Of a stretch of 26,460 bases of DNA, positions 1-8,290 are shown piece by piece. The position numbers were made by a program, and so were the translations under genes. A model generated the notes under the pieces. That model ran no database searches. It had not been told where the DNA came from and saw only the letters and a program-made list of their open reading frames with translations. This DNA comes from Deltaproteobacteria bacterium. GTDB lineage: Bacteria > Desulfobacterota > DSM-4660 > Desulfatiglandales > HGW-15. The stretch spans positions 1 through 26,460 of the forward strand of contig JAGVAP010000070.1 of NCBI GenBank assembly GCA_020060215.1, read 5' to 3'. The stretch's first letter is position 1, and the number at the start of each line of letters is the position of its first letter.

Positions 1-294
1 GGTCAGGGCGCCGTCAGGAAGGCCGAAGCCCCAGGCGGTATCCGACCCGTTTACACGGTCGGAGTCGAACCTCCTGGAGGGGGGATCGGGGAGGTGCCGC
101 AGGATGCCCATCTGATACAGTGTCACTACCGCCATGCTCGCCAAGCCCAGGAGGGAGCTTCCTACAACCGCCCTTCGTAGCTTCACCTCCCGGCTTTTCC
201 CCTGCTGAAGCTCACGACGCAATTCCTGCGGGTCCTCTTTTCCCGCGACCCAGCGCAATATCGCTTTCTTAGGCTGCAGTTGGGTTCTGGTCAT
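1..294 (-). CDS. VKOR-like membrane protein, N-terminal part only (runs off the window)
   Basis: The first 98 codons are visible, and the reading frame stays open to the window edge. The start ATG overlaps the stop of the upstream universal stress gene in an ATGA, so the two are probably translated together. The protein has a charged, Lys/Arg-rich N-terminus (residues 1-40), then one hydrophobic segment at about 41-61. After that comes a stretch containing LRHLPDPP and FDSDRVN followed by DTAWGFGLPDGAL. I associate this pattern with bacterial proteins of the vitamin K epoxide reductase (VKOR) family, four-helix membrane proteins that help form disulfide bonds. The family CXXC redox motif would lie beyond the window, so the catalytic part is not seen. 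The family call rests on memory of the sequence pattern. Another small multi-pass membrane protein remains possible. Confidence 0.55.
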   Translation of the reverse strand, partial: MTRTQLQPKKAILRWVAGKEDPQELRRELQQGKSREVKLRRAVVGSSLLGLASMAVVTLYQMGILRHLPDPPSRRFDSDRVNGSDTAWGFGLPDGALT

Positions 295-743
295 ATCAAA
301 GACTTCTCCTCGGGTCCTATGCAGAACACGGGTACCGGCGAAAGGCGGAGGACCCTGTCCGTGACCGAGCCGAAAACCATTCGATCCAGGCCCTTCCTGC
401 CATGGGTCCCGAGAACGGCTATCGAGATCCCCTCGGAACGAATGGTATTGAGGATGATCTCCGCCGGCTTGCCCGCGGCCACGGCGATCTTGAAGGGTAC
501 CTGGAGATGGCGCTCGCAGAAGTCGCTGACCTTCTGCTCGGCCCTGCTCAGGAGCGCCTTCTGATCGTCGAGCCGGCTCGGGGGCAGGGCATAAGGGACT
601 CCGTAATAATCCAGTTCAGGGACGACATGGAGCACGTGGACTTCCGCTTGAAAAGCCCGGGCCAACGCGTTCACCCATGGCGCCATTTCCTCGGAGATCT
701 CTGCGATCTCGTAGGCGAAAAGAATTCTCGTAACCTCCGCCAT
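291..743 (-). CDS. Universal stress protein, UspA family
   Basis: This 150-residue protein is the usual length for a single-domain cytoplasmic UspA protein. The diagnostic nucleotide-binding loop G-2X-G-9X-G-S is intact at residues 112-126 (GTHGRKGLDRMVFGS), which suggests an ATP-binding rather than non-binding Usp. The first strand reads RILFAYEI, so the Asp usually found after strand 1 is missing. The ATG at 743 is supported by a strong Shine-Dalgarno sequence (GGAGG, 5 nt upstream). Its stop overlaps the start of the VKOR-like gene by 4 bases. Usp proteins bind ATP and support survival under stress, but the sequence does not reveal the specific signal. The gene diverges from the mechanosensitive channel gene, which fits a general envelope or stress neighbourhood. 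Confidence 0.93.
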   Translation of the reverse strand: MAEVTRILFAYEIAEISEEMAPWVNALARAFQAEVHVLHVVPELDYYGVPYALPPSRLDDQKALLSRAEQKVSDFCERHLQVPFKIAVAAGKPAEIILNTIRSEGISIAVLGTHGRKGLDRMVFGSVTDRVLRLSPVPVFCIGPEEKSLI

Positions 744-1115
744 CGATGCCTCCTTCCTCCTGAGAGACTTCCACCGACTCGTCGTTGCGGGCGGTTTTCA
801 AGCCGGAGTCCAGTCCATCCTTGAAATTCAAGTTCCTCTCCTGAAGCTTCCCTTCTTCTCTTGACCAGGAGCAACCTCCCGTTTGCGAAACAATCGGTGG
901 CCGCCATTGCAGCGCCGAATCGCTTGCTCCGACAGTTTTCTACTCGAATCAGTTAAACCGTTTCCGAAACATGGATGAATGGGGTACTGCCGGTAATTGC
1001 AGGAGCGATAACAGGAATTCTGGCGCAAGGGGAAGATGCGCGAAATACATTGCATGACCTATTTACTCGTAGTTCCTCGGATATAGAGAGGTCCTGGAGA
1101 CTGAGAGCGACAGAG
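744..1115. promoter_or_regulatory. Divergent intergenic region between usp and mscS-like gene
   Basis: About 370 bases separate the divergent usp and channel genes. It contains a short palindrome, CTTGAA-A-TTCAAG at 820-832, that could be an operator or part of the usp promoter region. I found no convincing -35/-10 pair. The plus frame is open from 975, but its third codon positions are AT-rich up to 1115, unlike the genes here, so I treat it as non-coding. Confidence 0.3.
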
Positions 1116-2375
1116 ATGGACCATACGCAGATCGGGCTGAGTCACAGGAGGAGACTGACCTCCCCCGGGAGGGGTTTCAGGCGAAGACCGGTTCCCATCC
1201 GGTTGCGCCGACGCCGATATCGCGGCCCGGCCCGCATCCTTCGGTCTGCCAGGGGAAGATTGCGACATTTCCGCGGCGCTACCCTCCTAGCCGTCGCCCT
1301 CACGGGCCTGCTGCTCCTTCTCATTGCACCGATCGATGCGGAAGTGGCTCAGGAAACGGAAGATCAGGCGACCCCTGCAGCGGAACAGACCGAGGAAGAC
1401 ATCCGCGCACCCGCCGATACCGAGGAAGCGGTCGCAAAGGTCAGCCAGACCCTCCAGAGTCTCTATCGGGCGCTGCCCAGGCTGCTGGTGACCCTCGCGG
1501 TGCTCTTCGCCTCCTGGCTGCTCACCCGCCTGATCCGGCTGGTCCTCCGCGGACTGCTGCGGCGATGGGAGACCCTGCACGCCTTGTCCGCGGTCGCGAG
1601 CGTGGCCGTCTGGTTCCTTGGGGCCGGCATCGGCGTGACCGTGCTGGTGGGAGACATACGAGCCCTGGTCGGCTCCATAGGGCTCATCGGCCTGGCCCTT
1701 TCCTGGGCCCTGCAGACCCCGATCGAGAGCTTCACGGGATGGCTCCTGAATTCTTTCAAAGGATATTACCGGGTGGGGGACCGGATCGCCGTGGGCGAGG
1801 TCTTCGGTGATGTATACCGCATCGACTTCCTCACCACCACGGTATGGGAGATCGGGGGGGCCTCGCGGGACGGTTTCGTCCATGCCGAACAGCCGACCGG
1901 GAGACTGGTCTCCTTCCCCAACAACGCCATACTCACCGGCACCATCGTCAACCTGACGCGCGATTACCCCTACGTGTGGGACGAATTGACCGCAGGCATC
2001 GGGAATGAATCGGACCTCTCCTATGCCCTCATGGTCTATGAAGGCGTGGCCAGGACCCTCTTCGGGGACCGGATGGCGGAGGCCGCCCGCACATACGCAA
2101 CCATCCTTGCATCGCAGGGACTCGAGGGAGGAGTCGCTGAAGAGCCCCAGGTCTTCATCTCACCGACGGAGTCCTGGACCGACCTGACCATTCGCTACCT
2201 TGTCCCGGCCCGTGAGCGCAGGAAGTGGAAGAGCGAGCTGGCGCTGCGGGTGGCTCAGGAGTTGAACAAGCCCGACCACGCCGGGAGGATCATCCCCGTC
2301 TATCCGAGACGGCAGATCCAGTTCATCGGCCCTGACGGGCTGCCGGAGGACGCCCCCATGCTCGAGAGAAGATGA
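1116..2375 (+). CDS. Small-conductance mechanosensitive channel (MscS family)
   Basis: This is a membrane channel that opens on membrane tension to release solutes during osmotic downshock. A long helix rich in Leu/Val/Ala (RLLVTLAVLFASWLLTRLIR) is followed by a second (AVASVAVWFLGAGIGVTVLV). Next is the pore-type TM3 with GSIGLIGLALSWALQTPIES, then the beta domain with YYRVGDRIAVG and the family hallmark VSFPNNAILTGTIVNLTR. An insert (GGASRDGFVHAEQPTG) lies between the beta-domain strands. The start is uncertain. The ATG at 1116 has a GAGAG 8 nt upstream but gives an Arg-rich N-terminus. A TTG at 1260 with AGGGGA just upstream would start directly at a signal-peptide-like stretch (RHFRG, then a hydrophobic core ending IDA), making a 371-residue protein with a short acidic periplasmic segment. 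The frame is open up to 975, but that extension looks non-coding. Confidence 0.85.
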   Translation: MDHTQIGLSHRRRLTSPGRGFRRRPVPIRLRRRRYRGPARILRSARGRLRHFRGATLLAVALTGLLLLLIAPIDAEVAQETEDQATPAAEQTEEDIRAPADTEEAVAKVSQTLQSLYRALPRLLVTLAVLFASWLLTRLIRLVLRGLLRRWETLHALSAVASVAVWFLGAGIGVTVLVGDIRALVGSIGLIGLALSWALQTPIESFTGWLLNSFKGYYRVGDRIAVGEVFGDVYRIDFLTTTVWEIGGASRDGFVHAEQPTGRLVSFPNNAILTGTIVNLTRDYPYVWDELTAGIGNESDLSYALMVYEGVARTLFGDRMAEAARTYATILASQGLEGGVAEEPQVFISPTESWTDLTIRYLVPARERRKWKSELALRVAQELNKPDHAGRIIPVYPRRQIQFIGPDGLPEDAPMLERR

Positions 2376-2498
2376 CCGGAAAAGGAGTATCCTGTTCAAG
2401 GTAAAATACCAGCTTCCACCCGTTTCGTCCTCCCGGAACCCGGCTAAGATCCATTGAGGTTCTCCCAAAGGGGGCAACCCTGTTCTCGGGGGTCGCAT

Positions 2499-3452
2499 AT
2501 GATGGTCATTCTCGCTCGGCCCAGGGGATTCTGCGACGGGGTCGTTCGAGCGATCGGCACGGTTGAAGATGCGCTCGAGATCCACGGCGCCCCGGTCTAC
2601 GTCCTCCATGAGATCGTGCACAACCGCCATGTCGTGGAGGGGCTGAGGAAGCGGGGCGCGGTCTTTGTCGAGTCTGTCGAAGGGATTTCTCCGGGCTCAC
2701 ACCTTATCTTCAGCGCCCACGGCGTATCGGATGCGATCGTCCGGCGCGCCCGGGAAAGAAAGCTGCACGTCGTGGATGCCACCTGTCCGCTGGTCAGGAA
2801 GGTCCATTTTCGAGCGCGACGATACAGCCGGGAGGGGAGGGAGGTGATCATCATCGGTCACGAAGGGCATGCTGAGGTCGAAGGCACCAAAGGCTGGATC
2901 GAGGGGCCCTGGCATGTGGTCTCCACCGATTCGGAGGTGGAGCGCCTCGTGGTCGAGGATCCTGCAAACGTCGCCTACGTGACGCAAACCACCTTGAGCA
3001 CCAGGAACACCCTCAGGATCATCGGAGCCCTGAAAAGCCGCTTTCCTTTCATCACAGGCCCGGAGGTATCGGACATCTGTCATTCCACCCGGAGCCGGCA
3101 GGAGGCCATCCGCCGTCTTGCCCGCCTGATCGACCTCCTGCTGGTGGTCGGATCGCGGACCAGCTCCAACTCCAACCGCCTCCGGGAGGTCGGAGAGCAG
3201 AGCGGCCGTCGGTCTTACCTGATCGAGGACGCAGGCGATATCGATCCGTCCTGGTTCGGCGACGTCGAGAGCATCGGTGTCACTGCCGGGGCGTCGACTC
3301 CGGATGTCCTCGTGCAGGAGGTGGTCAAAGGCCTGCAGGAACTCGGCGCGACAGCGGTCCTGGAGATGGACGGGAGACCCGAGGCTCCATTCACCTGTAT
3401 CGGGGAGACCGACCCCCCGCCATCCGGGGTGGATGCAATCCTCAGGTCATAG
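2499..3452 (+). CDS. ispH: 4-hydroxy-3-methylbut-2-enyl diphosphate reductase (IspH/LytB)
   Basis: IspH is the last enzyme of the MEP pathway. It is a 4Fe-4S protein that reduces HMBPP to IPP and DMAPP in the cytoplasm. With the start at 2499 the protein is 317 residues, close to the E. coli enzyme, and key positions fall on the same numbers: cluster ligands Cys12 (RGFC), Cys96 (DATCPLV) and Cys194 (SDIC). Substrate-binding residues include His41 in HEIVHNRH, His74 in SAHGVSD, His124 and Glu126 in GHEGHAEVEGT, the QTTLS motif, and SNSNRL. Upstream in-frame ATG 2454 would add 15 non-conserved residues. The start at 2499 begins MMVILARPRGFC, which matches the family. hpnH follows after only 6 bases, so the two are likely one operon that links precursor supply to hopanoid synthesis. 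Confidence 0.96.
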   Translation: MMVILARPRGFCDGVVRAIGTVEDALEIHGAPVYVLHEIVHNRHVVEGLRKRGAVFVESVEGISPGSHLIFSAHGVSDAIVRRARERKLHVVDATCPLVRKVHFRARRYSREGREVIIIGHEGHAEVEGTKGWIEGPWHVVSTDSEVERLVVEDPANVAYVTQTTLSTRNTLRIIGALKSRFPFITGPEVSDICHSTRSRQEAIRRLARLIDLLLVVGSRTSSNSNRLREVGEQSGRRSYLIEDAGDIDPSWFGDVESIGVTAGASTPDVLVQEVVKGLQELGATAVLEMDGRPEAPFTCIGETDPPPSGVDAILRS

Positions 3453-3458
3453 AAGAAA

Positions 3459-4478
3459 GTGACGGTTCCCATTCGCCAGCAGGCTGCGGTCCTCGGGTAT
3501 ATCGTCGGCCGACGGTTGGCCGGGCAAAAGGCGTATCCCCTCGTCCTCATGCTGGAGCCCCTGTTCCAGTGCAACCTTCGCTGCGCCGGCTGCGGCAAGA
3601 CCAACCACCCCGAAGAGATTCTGAACATGAGGCTGACGGTCGACGAATGCCTCTCGGCGGCGGATGAATGCGGAGCCCCGGTGATCTCCATCGCAGGTGG
3701 CGAGCCTTTGCTGCACCCGGACATGCCCGAGGTCGTCCGGCGACTGGCGGAGCGCAGGAAGTTCCTTTATGTGTGCACGAACGGGATCCTCCTCGGCGAG
3801 AAGATGGATGACTATACCCCTTCGCCGTACCTGACGTTCTCGATCCATGTCGACGGCGGTCGCGAGCTTCACGACTCCATGGCCGGAAGGGAGGGTCTCT
3901 TCGACCACGTGATCCATATGGTCGAGGTCGCCTGCAGGAAGGGGTTTCGGGTAAACGTCAACTGCACCCTTTACAGGCAAACCACCGCAGCGGAATCGGT
4001 CGCGCTCTTCGAGCGGGTCTGCGGGCTGGGTGCGGAGGGGATCACCGTGGCGCCGGCGTTCAGCTACGAGGGGGTAAAGCAGCAGGGGATATTCATGGAC
4101 CGCTATACCAGCAGGGACCGGTTTCGGGACATCCTCCGGCACGCCGACGGACGAAGGCTGCGATTCAACCATACCCCTCTCTACCTGGATTTCCTGGCGG
4201 GCAACCGGGAGTACCGGTGCACTCCATGGGGCAACCCCACGCGAAGCGTCCTCGGGTGGCAGCGGCCGTGCTACCTCCTGTCGGAAGGTTACGCGCCCAG
4301 CTTCAGGTCGCTCCTGGAGGATACGGACTGGGGCCGTTACGGGGTGGGACGCAACCCGAAATGCCGCCACTGCATGGTCCACAGCGGCTTCGAGGCCACC
4401 GCGGTGGAGGACACCCTCCGCCGTCCCTTTGCGGCGCTGAGAATCATGCTCATGGGCTGCCGAACCGGCCCTCTCTAG
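3459..4478 (+). CDS. hpnH: Adenosyl-hopene transferase HpnH (radical SAM)
   Basis: HpnH is a radical SAM enzyme that joins the 5'-deoxyadenosyl group to diploptene, making adenosylhopane, the first step of bacteriohopanepolyol side-chain synthesis. The radical SAM cluster motif CX3CX2C is at Cys38, Cys42 and Cys45 (CNLRCAGC). The SAM-binding region SIAGGEPLLHPD follows. The C-terminal part has the family's conserved CTPWGNPT, WQRPCYLLSEGYAPSF and GRNPKCRHCMVH segments. Its 339 residues are a full family length. The start is a GTG at 3459 and gives MTVPIRQQ, matching the N-terminus of related proteins. An AGAAGA lies very close to the start. The gene is preceded by ispH (6-base gap) and converges with the phosphoesterase gene, sharing the CTAG at 4475-4478 for both stops. 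Confidence 0.96.
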   Translation: MTVPIRQQAAVLGYIVGRRLAGQKAYPLVLMLEPLFQCNLRCAGCGKTNHPEEILNMRLTVDECLSAADECGAPVISIAGGEPLLHPDMPEVVRRLAERRKFLYVCTNGILLGEKMDDYTPSPYLTFSIHVDGGRELHDSMAGREGLFDHVIHMVEVACRKGFRVNVNCTLYRQTTAAESVALFERVCGLGAEGITVAPAFSYEGVKQQGIFMDRYTSRDRFRDILRHADGRRLRFNHTPLYLDFLAGNREYRCTPWGNPTRSVLGWQRPCYLLSEGYAPSFRSLLEDTDWGRYGVGRNPKCRHCMVHSGFEATAVEDTLRRPFAALRIMLMGCRTGPL

Positions 4479-5452
4479 GAAGCCGGTCGACGAAGGGTGA
4501 AAAAGGTCACTTCAGGTGCGGCGTTGATCCGTATGGGCAACAGGCTGAATCCTATCCCCCGGTTCACATACAGCCGGTTCCCCGACTGCCCGTACCCGTC
4601 CTCGATCCATCCGTCGGCCTTGACTTCATCTTTCTCGATCATAGACATCCAGCTCCAGTGGGGAGTAAAGGGGATTCGAATCTGTCCCCCATGGGTGTGC
4701 GCGGCTACCGCAAAGGGAGCTGTCCGGGCAGGAAACAGGGGGAAAGAATCGGGGTTGTGCATCAGGACCACCCTGGGGGCATGGGGCGGCACCGCCGCCA
4801 AGGCGGTCTCCGGCTTGTCGTTGTGCACGTAGTGCGAGCCTATGCCGAGCAGATGGAGACGTTCCGCGGGGTTCTCCGGACCATCCTGCAGCCGGCCGGC
4901 AGGCGTGGCAAGTGCAACCGCTTCATTTTCAAGCACCTTAACGCCGGCCTCTTCCAGGAACCTGCGGACTTCATCGGCCAGCCACCTTTGGGCCAGCGCA
5001 TCCCTGGTCTGCATCCCGTAATCATGGTTGCCGAGTACCGCGTACACGGGAATCTCCGCCTGGAGAAGCGGTCGAATGAGATCGACCGCTTCTCGAATTT
5101 CATCATAGACTTCTCTGATCTCCTCAGGCTCCCTTTCCTCGATCGTCTCCTCGACCGTTTCCTCGGCAAGCGGATGATAGACAAAATCACCGGCAATCAG
5201 CACGACCTCCGGCCTTTCCGAGGCCAGCAGAGACGCAATGCGCCGGACGGTGGCCGTGTTCGAAAGCCACATGCCCACCTGCAGATCGGCAATCACGGCG
5301 ATTCGTTTGCCCTCCCATGCAGCGGGAAGGCCCGGGATTTCAGCCGTTTCGTCTCTTCGATCGATCATGGAAGGTTCGATGAATGCGCCATAGACCAGGA
5401 CCGCCGCAAGGGCGATTCCCACGAAGATCATCCCGAACTTGACCGCTCTCAT
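4475..5452 (-). CDS. Membrane-anchored calcineurin-like metallophosphoesterase
   Basis: The 325-residue protein starts with a short basic N-terminus and one hydrophobic segment (about 7-24), so the catalytic domain is probably anchored facing the periplasm. The metallophosphoesterase signature follows in order: ADLQ (55-58), AGDF (87-90), GNHDYG (141-146), LMHNPD (230-235) and AHTHGGQ (251-257). The first motif is D-X-Q instead of the usual D-X-H. A strongly acidic, probably helical insert (about 95-125) lies between motifs 2 and 3. The architecture resembles YkuE-type enzymes, which act on phospho-headgroups, but the substrate cannot be read from the sequence. It lies 31 bases downstream of hpnG on the same strand with its own GGAGAAGG ribosome-binding site, so it is probably the third gene of a shc-hpnG unit. 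A role on hopanoid intermediates is only inferred from this position. Confidence 0.9.
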   Translation of the reverse strand: MRAVKFGMIFVGIALAAVLVYGAFIEPSMIDRRDETAEIPGLPAAWEGKRIAVIADLQVGMWLSNTATVRRIASLLASERPEVVLIAGDFVYHPLAEETVEETIEEREPEEIREVYDEIREAVDLIRPLLQAEIPVYAVLGNHDYGMQTRDALAQRWLADEVRRFLEEAGVKVLENEAVALATPAGRLQDGPENPAERLHLLGIGSHYVHNDKPETALAAVPPHAPRVVLMHNPDSFPLFPARTAPFAVAAHTHGGQIRIPFTPHWSWMSMIEKDEVKADGWIEDGYGQSGNRLYVNRGIGFSLLPIRINAAPEVTFFTLRRPAS

Positions 5453-5483
5453 ACCTTCTCCAGGAGCTTTCCTGCAATGGAAG

Positions 5484-6281
5484 TCATCCTTTCCGCGGAA
5501 GACAAGCCCGCCCGCCGTCCCCTGCCATCAGGTCCGGAAGGGCATGGCCAGAGAACGCGGCCCAGGCTCTCCTGAGGACCGAAAGCGCCACGATGAGGTC
5601 CCTCGTCATGCGCGCTGCTTCAGGGGCAAGGGAAGGTCTGCGGCAGAGATTCCTCCCGAGGAGCGGGAGGCAGACCTTCCCGGTTTCGTCGAGGCAGCGG
5701 GAGAGGTCCGGATCGAGGATTTCCCGAGCCGAATCGATCACGACCCGCAGGGCGAGGAAAGGGAGGTTCGCTTCCGCCGCCGCACGGGCGATGGAGCTGC
5801 TCTCCATGTCCGAGACAAGGCCGTTGGTCTTGCGGCACAGTTCAGCCTTTTGCTCCGGGGTTGAAAGGGGCGTCTTCACCGAGACGATCGTCCCTTGCCG
5901 GGCCGGGATCCCTTGCTCCAGGAGGCATTCGCAGGCAACCTTCGCGAAGACCGGATTCGATTCCCACAGCCCGGGCTCTTCCCCATCCCCCTCTTCCATG
6001 ATCCTGCTGGTGACGACCAAGTCCCCCTTTTCCATGTCGGGTCTGAGGCCGCAGGCGACTCCGGCGCTCACCAGGAGACGGACGCCCTCCTCCGCAAGCC
6101 ACCGCGCACCTTCAAGCCCCCTTTCGATCCCCACCCCCGAACGGAGCGCCACGATCTCCACGCCGGAAGGCAGCTCCAAGGTGCAGACGGCCCGTCCTGC
6201 ACGGCCTTTCCAGGGGCGGACCCCCAGCAGCCACCATGCCTCGAGATCGAACGCAATCGGGACGCCCACTTTGGGTTTCAT
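5484..6281 (-). CDS. hpnG: Hopanoid-associated nucleoside phosphorylase HpnG
   Basis: HpnG belongs to the purine nucleoside phosphorylase/MTA-SAH nucleosidase superfamily and removes adenine from adenosylhopane on the way to ribosylhopane. From the ATG at 6281 the protein is 265 residues. Visible family features are VALRSGVGIERG (45-56), the SAGVACGL core (72-79), SDMESSSIARAA (157-168, the active-site Met-Glu region) and VIDSA with Asp183 in the position of the base-interacting residue. The frame stays open far upstream inside shc, but that part is a shadow. The ATG overlaps the shc stop in an ATGA, and AGGA lies just upstream, which indicates translational coupling. The C-terminus after about residue 205 is longer and less conserved. 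Confidence 0.92.
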   Translation of the reverse strand: MKPKVGVPIAFDLEAWWLLGVRPWKGRAGRAVCTLELPSGVEIVALRSGVGIERGLEGARWLAEEGVRLLVSAGVACGLRPDMEKGDLVVTSRIMEEGDGEEPGLWESNPVFAKVACECLLEQGIPARQGTIVSVKTPLSTPEQKAELCRKTNGLVSDMESSSIARAAAEANLPFLALRVVIDSAREILDPDLSRCLDETGKVCLPLLGRNLCRRPSLAPEAARMTRDLIVALSVLRRAWAAFSGHALPDLMAGDGGRACLPRKG

Positions 6282-8290
6282 GTTTCCTGCCACCAGGGTT
6301 TCTGCCGCTTCACCTCCTCCTGTCGCATCTTCCTGCCTGTGCGCAGGCGCCTGTAGACAGCGAGGGCCCAGAGCGGAAAATACCGGCTGTATCCATGGTA
6401 GCGGAGGTAAAAGACGCGCGGAAACCCGGTCCCGGTGAAGAGCTCCTCGTGCCAGCCTCCATCGGGGTTCTGGGTGCTGAGCAGGTAATGAACGCCCCCC
6501 TGAACGGCGGAGCTTTCCTGCTCGCCGGCCGCCATAAGCCCCAGCAGGGCCCAGGCGGTCTGGGACGGTGTGCTTTTCCCTTTTCCGGCGAGAGAAGGAT
6601 CGTTGTAGGTATAGCAGCTTTCTCCCCAGCCTTTGTCCGGGTTCTGGCATGACTCGATCCACCCGACCGCCCTGCGGATATAGGGCTGGGACATGTCTTC
6701 ACCCGCCTGCCTCAGGCCCATCAGCACGGACCAGGTGCCGTAGAGGTAATTGACCCCCCACCGCCCGAACCATGCCCCGCAGGGCTCCTGCTGCCTTCGC
6801 AGGAACCGCAAAGCCCTTGCGATCGGCGGAGAATCTCGTTTGAACCCGAGCATGGAGAGGAGCTCGACACAGCGCCCGGTGAGATCCGCCGTGCTGGGAT
6901 CGAGAAGGGCACCATGGTCTGCGAACGGGATGTCGTTGAGGTGAAGGCTGTTATTGTCGATGTCGAACGAGCCCCATCCGCCGTCGGAGCTCTGCATTCC
7001 CAGCACCCATCTTACCGCCTTCGCAATTCGATCCCTGCGCTCTTCGTCTCCCAGGCAACCGGCGCGGAGGAGAGACATGAGGACGGCGGGCGTATCGTCC
7101 ACGTCGGGATAGAAGTTGTTCTCGAACTGAAATGCCCACCCACCCGGTTCGACGTCCGGCATCCTTGCGCACCAGTCTCCCTGGGATTGGATCTGCTGTC
7201 GAAACAGCCACTCCACGGATGAGGTCACCGCCTGGTGTCTGGGGGGAACGCCCTCCTCCAGCAGTGCGGAAAGGCTGAGGCAGGTATCCCAGACCGGCGA
7301 AACGCAGGGCTGGCAGAACCCCTCGTCCCCACGCATGACGACAAGGCTGTCCAGGGCGTCCATCCCCCTGGCCAGATCCGGGTGATGCTCCGGAAACCCG
7401 AGGGTCTTCAGGGCCAGCACGGCGTTGACCATGGCCGGGAAGATGGCGCCGATCCCTCCCTTGCCCTTCATGCGTTCGAGGGTCCAGCCCGTAGCTTTCC
7501 TCAGCGCCCTTTCCCTCGTTCCATGAGGCGCAAACCGATCCAGCCGTTTGAGCAGCCTGTCCAGGTGAATGAACAGGTTCTTCCTCCGATCTCCCCGGAC
7601 CAGGCAATCCAGGTGGAACAGCTCCTGGGGGGGTTGGAGGAAAAGCTCCGCCACCCCTTCACCGGACCCCAGGCGGCATACGGGTTTTTTGTTGAACAGG
7701 ATGAGCAGGGGAATCATCACCGTCCGGGACCAGTACGAGACCTTGCTGGTGTGAAAGAAAAACCACCTGGGCAACAGCATGATCTCGATGGGCATGGCAG
7801 GGACGGTCCGCCATGGGATCTGGCCGAAGAGCGCCAGGGTGATCCGCGTAAATACGTTGACCCTGGAAGCCCCGCCCATCCCAAGGACGGCCCGGCGCGC
7901 GTCGACCATGTGCGGTTGATCGGGGGAGTCGCCCAGGAGCTTCAGGGCAAAGTAGACCTTCGTCGAAGCGCTGACCTCCGCAGCGCCTTCCTTGTAGATG
8001 GGCCAGCCGTCCTTCCGCAGCTGTCTTCTTCGCAGGTAGTTGGACAGGCGGGTCGCGAGCTCTTGGGGTATGGGTCTGTTCAGAAAGCGCTGCAGCAGGA
8101 CGTATTCCGCCGGGATGGTGCAGTCCGCTTCCAGATCGAAGACCCAGTATCCTTCTGCGTTCTGTAAAGAAAGGATGTGTTCTCGGGCCCGGGATACGGC
8201 CTCGTTCAGTCGATCAACGCTGAAGAGCGCCGCCTTGGAGGACTCGGCGGCCGAGGCCGTCCGGTCCAGGTTCTGTTCGGTTGTTTCCAC
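6278..8290 (-). CDS. shc: Squalene-hopene cyclase
   Basis: This enzyme cyclises squalene to hopene/hopanol in one step and is a monotopic membrane protein on the inner membrane. Its 670 residues match the family. The catalytic acid motif DXDD is present as DVDD at 396-399 (FYPDVDDTP). Several QW repeats characteristic of triterpene cyclases are readable, for example LQNAEGYW near 42-49, MQSSDGGWGSFD, QNPDKGWGE and TQNPDGGWHEE. The plug-region FGRWGVNYLYGTW is also conserved. The start is a GTG at 8290 with GAGGTGGGGG just upstream. The last ATG-TGA overlap couples it to hpnG. The N-terminal 20 residues are polar and non-conserved. It diverges from hpnA across about 420 bases. Confidence 0.97.
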   Translation of the reverse strand: METTEQNLDRTASAAESSKAALFSVDRLNEAVSRAREHILSLQNAEGYWVFDLEADCTIPAEYVLLQRFLNRPIPQELATRLSNYLRRRQLRKDGWPIYKEGAAEVSASTKVYFALKLLGDSPDQPHMVDARRAVLGMGGASRVNVFTRITLALFGQIPWRTVPAMPIEIMLLPRWFFFHTSKVSYWSRTVMIPLLILFNKKPVCRLGSGEGVAELFLQPPQELFHLDCLVRGDRRKNLFIHLDRLLKRLDRFAPHGTRERALRKATGWTLERMKGKGGIGAIFPAMVNAVLALKTLGFPEHHPDLARGMDALDSLVVMRGDEGFCQPCVSPVWDTCLSLSALLEEGVPPRHQAVTSSVEWLFRQQIQSQGDWCARMPDVEPGGWAFQFENNFYPDVDDTPAVLMSLLRAGCLGDEERRDRIAKAVRWVLGMQSSDGGWGSFDIDNNSLHLNDIPFADHGALLDPSTADLTGRCVELLSMLGFKRDSPPIARALRFLRRQQEPCGAWFGRWGVNYLYGTWSVLMGLRQAGEDMSQPYIRRAVGWIESCQNPDKGWGESCYTYNDPSLAGKGKSTPSQTAWALLGLMAAGEQESSAVQGGVHYLLSTQNPDGGWHEELFTGTGFPRVFYLRYHGYSRYFPLWALAVYRRLRTGRKMRQEEVKRQKPWWQET

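Noticed and set aside
4217..5575. 452-codon plus-strand frame across the phosphoesterase gene
   Set aside because: Low-complexity shadow of the minus-strand phosphoesterase and the end of hpnH. No recognisable domain.
6282..6662. Long N-terminal extension of hpnG
   Set aside because: It lies inside shc in another frame and is Arg/Gly-rich with no similarity. The ATG at 6281 overlaps the shc stop and starts the domain.
7235..8167. 310-codon plus-strand frame within shc
   Set aside because: Antisense shadow of the squalene-hopene cyclase, which has its DXDD and QW motifs intact.
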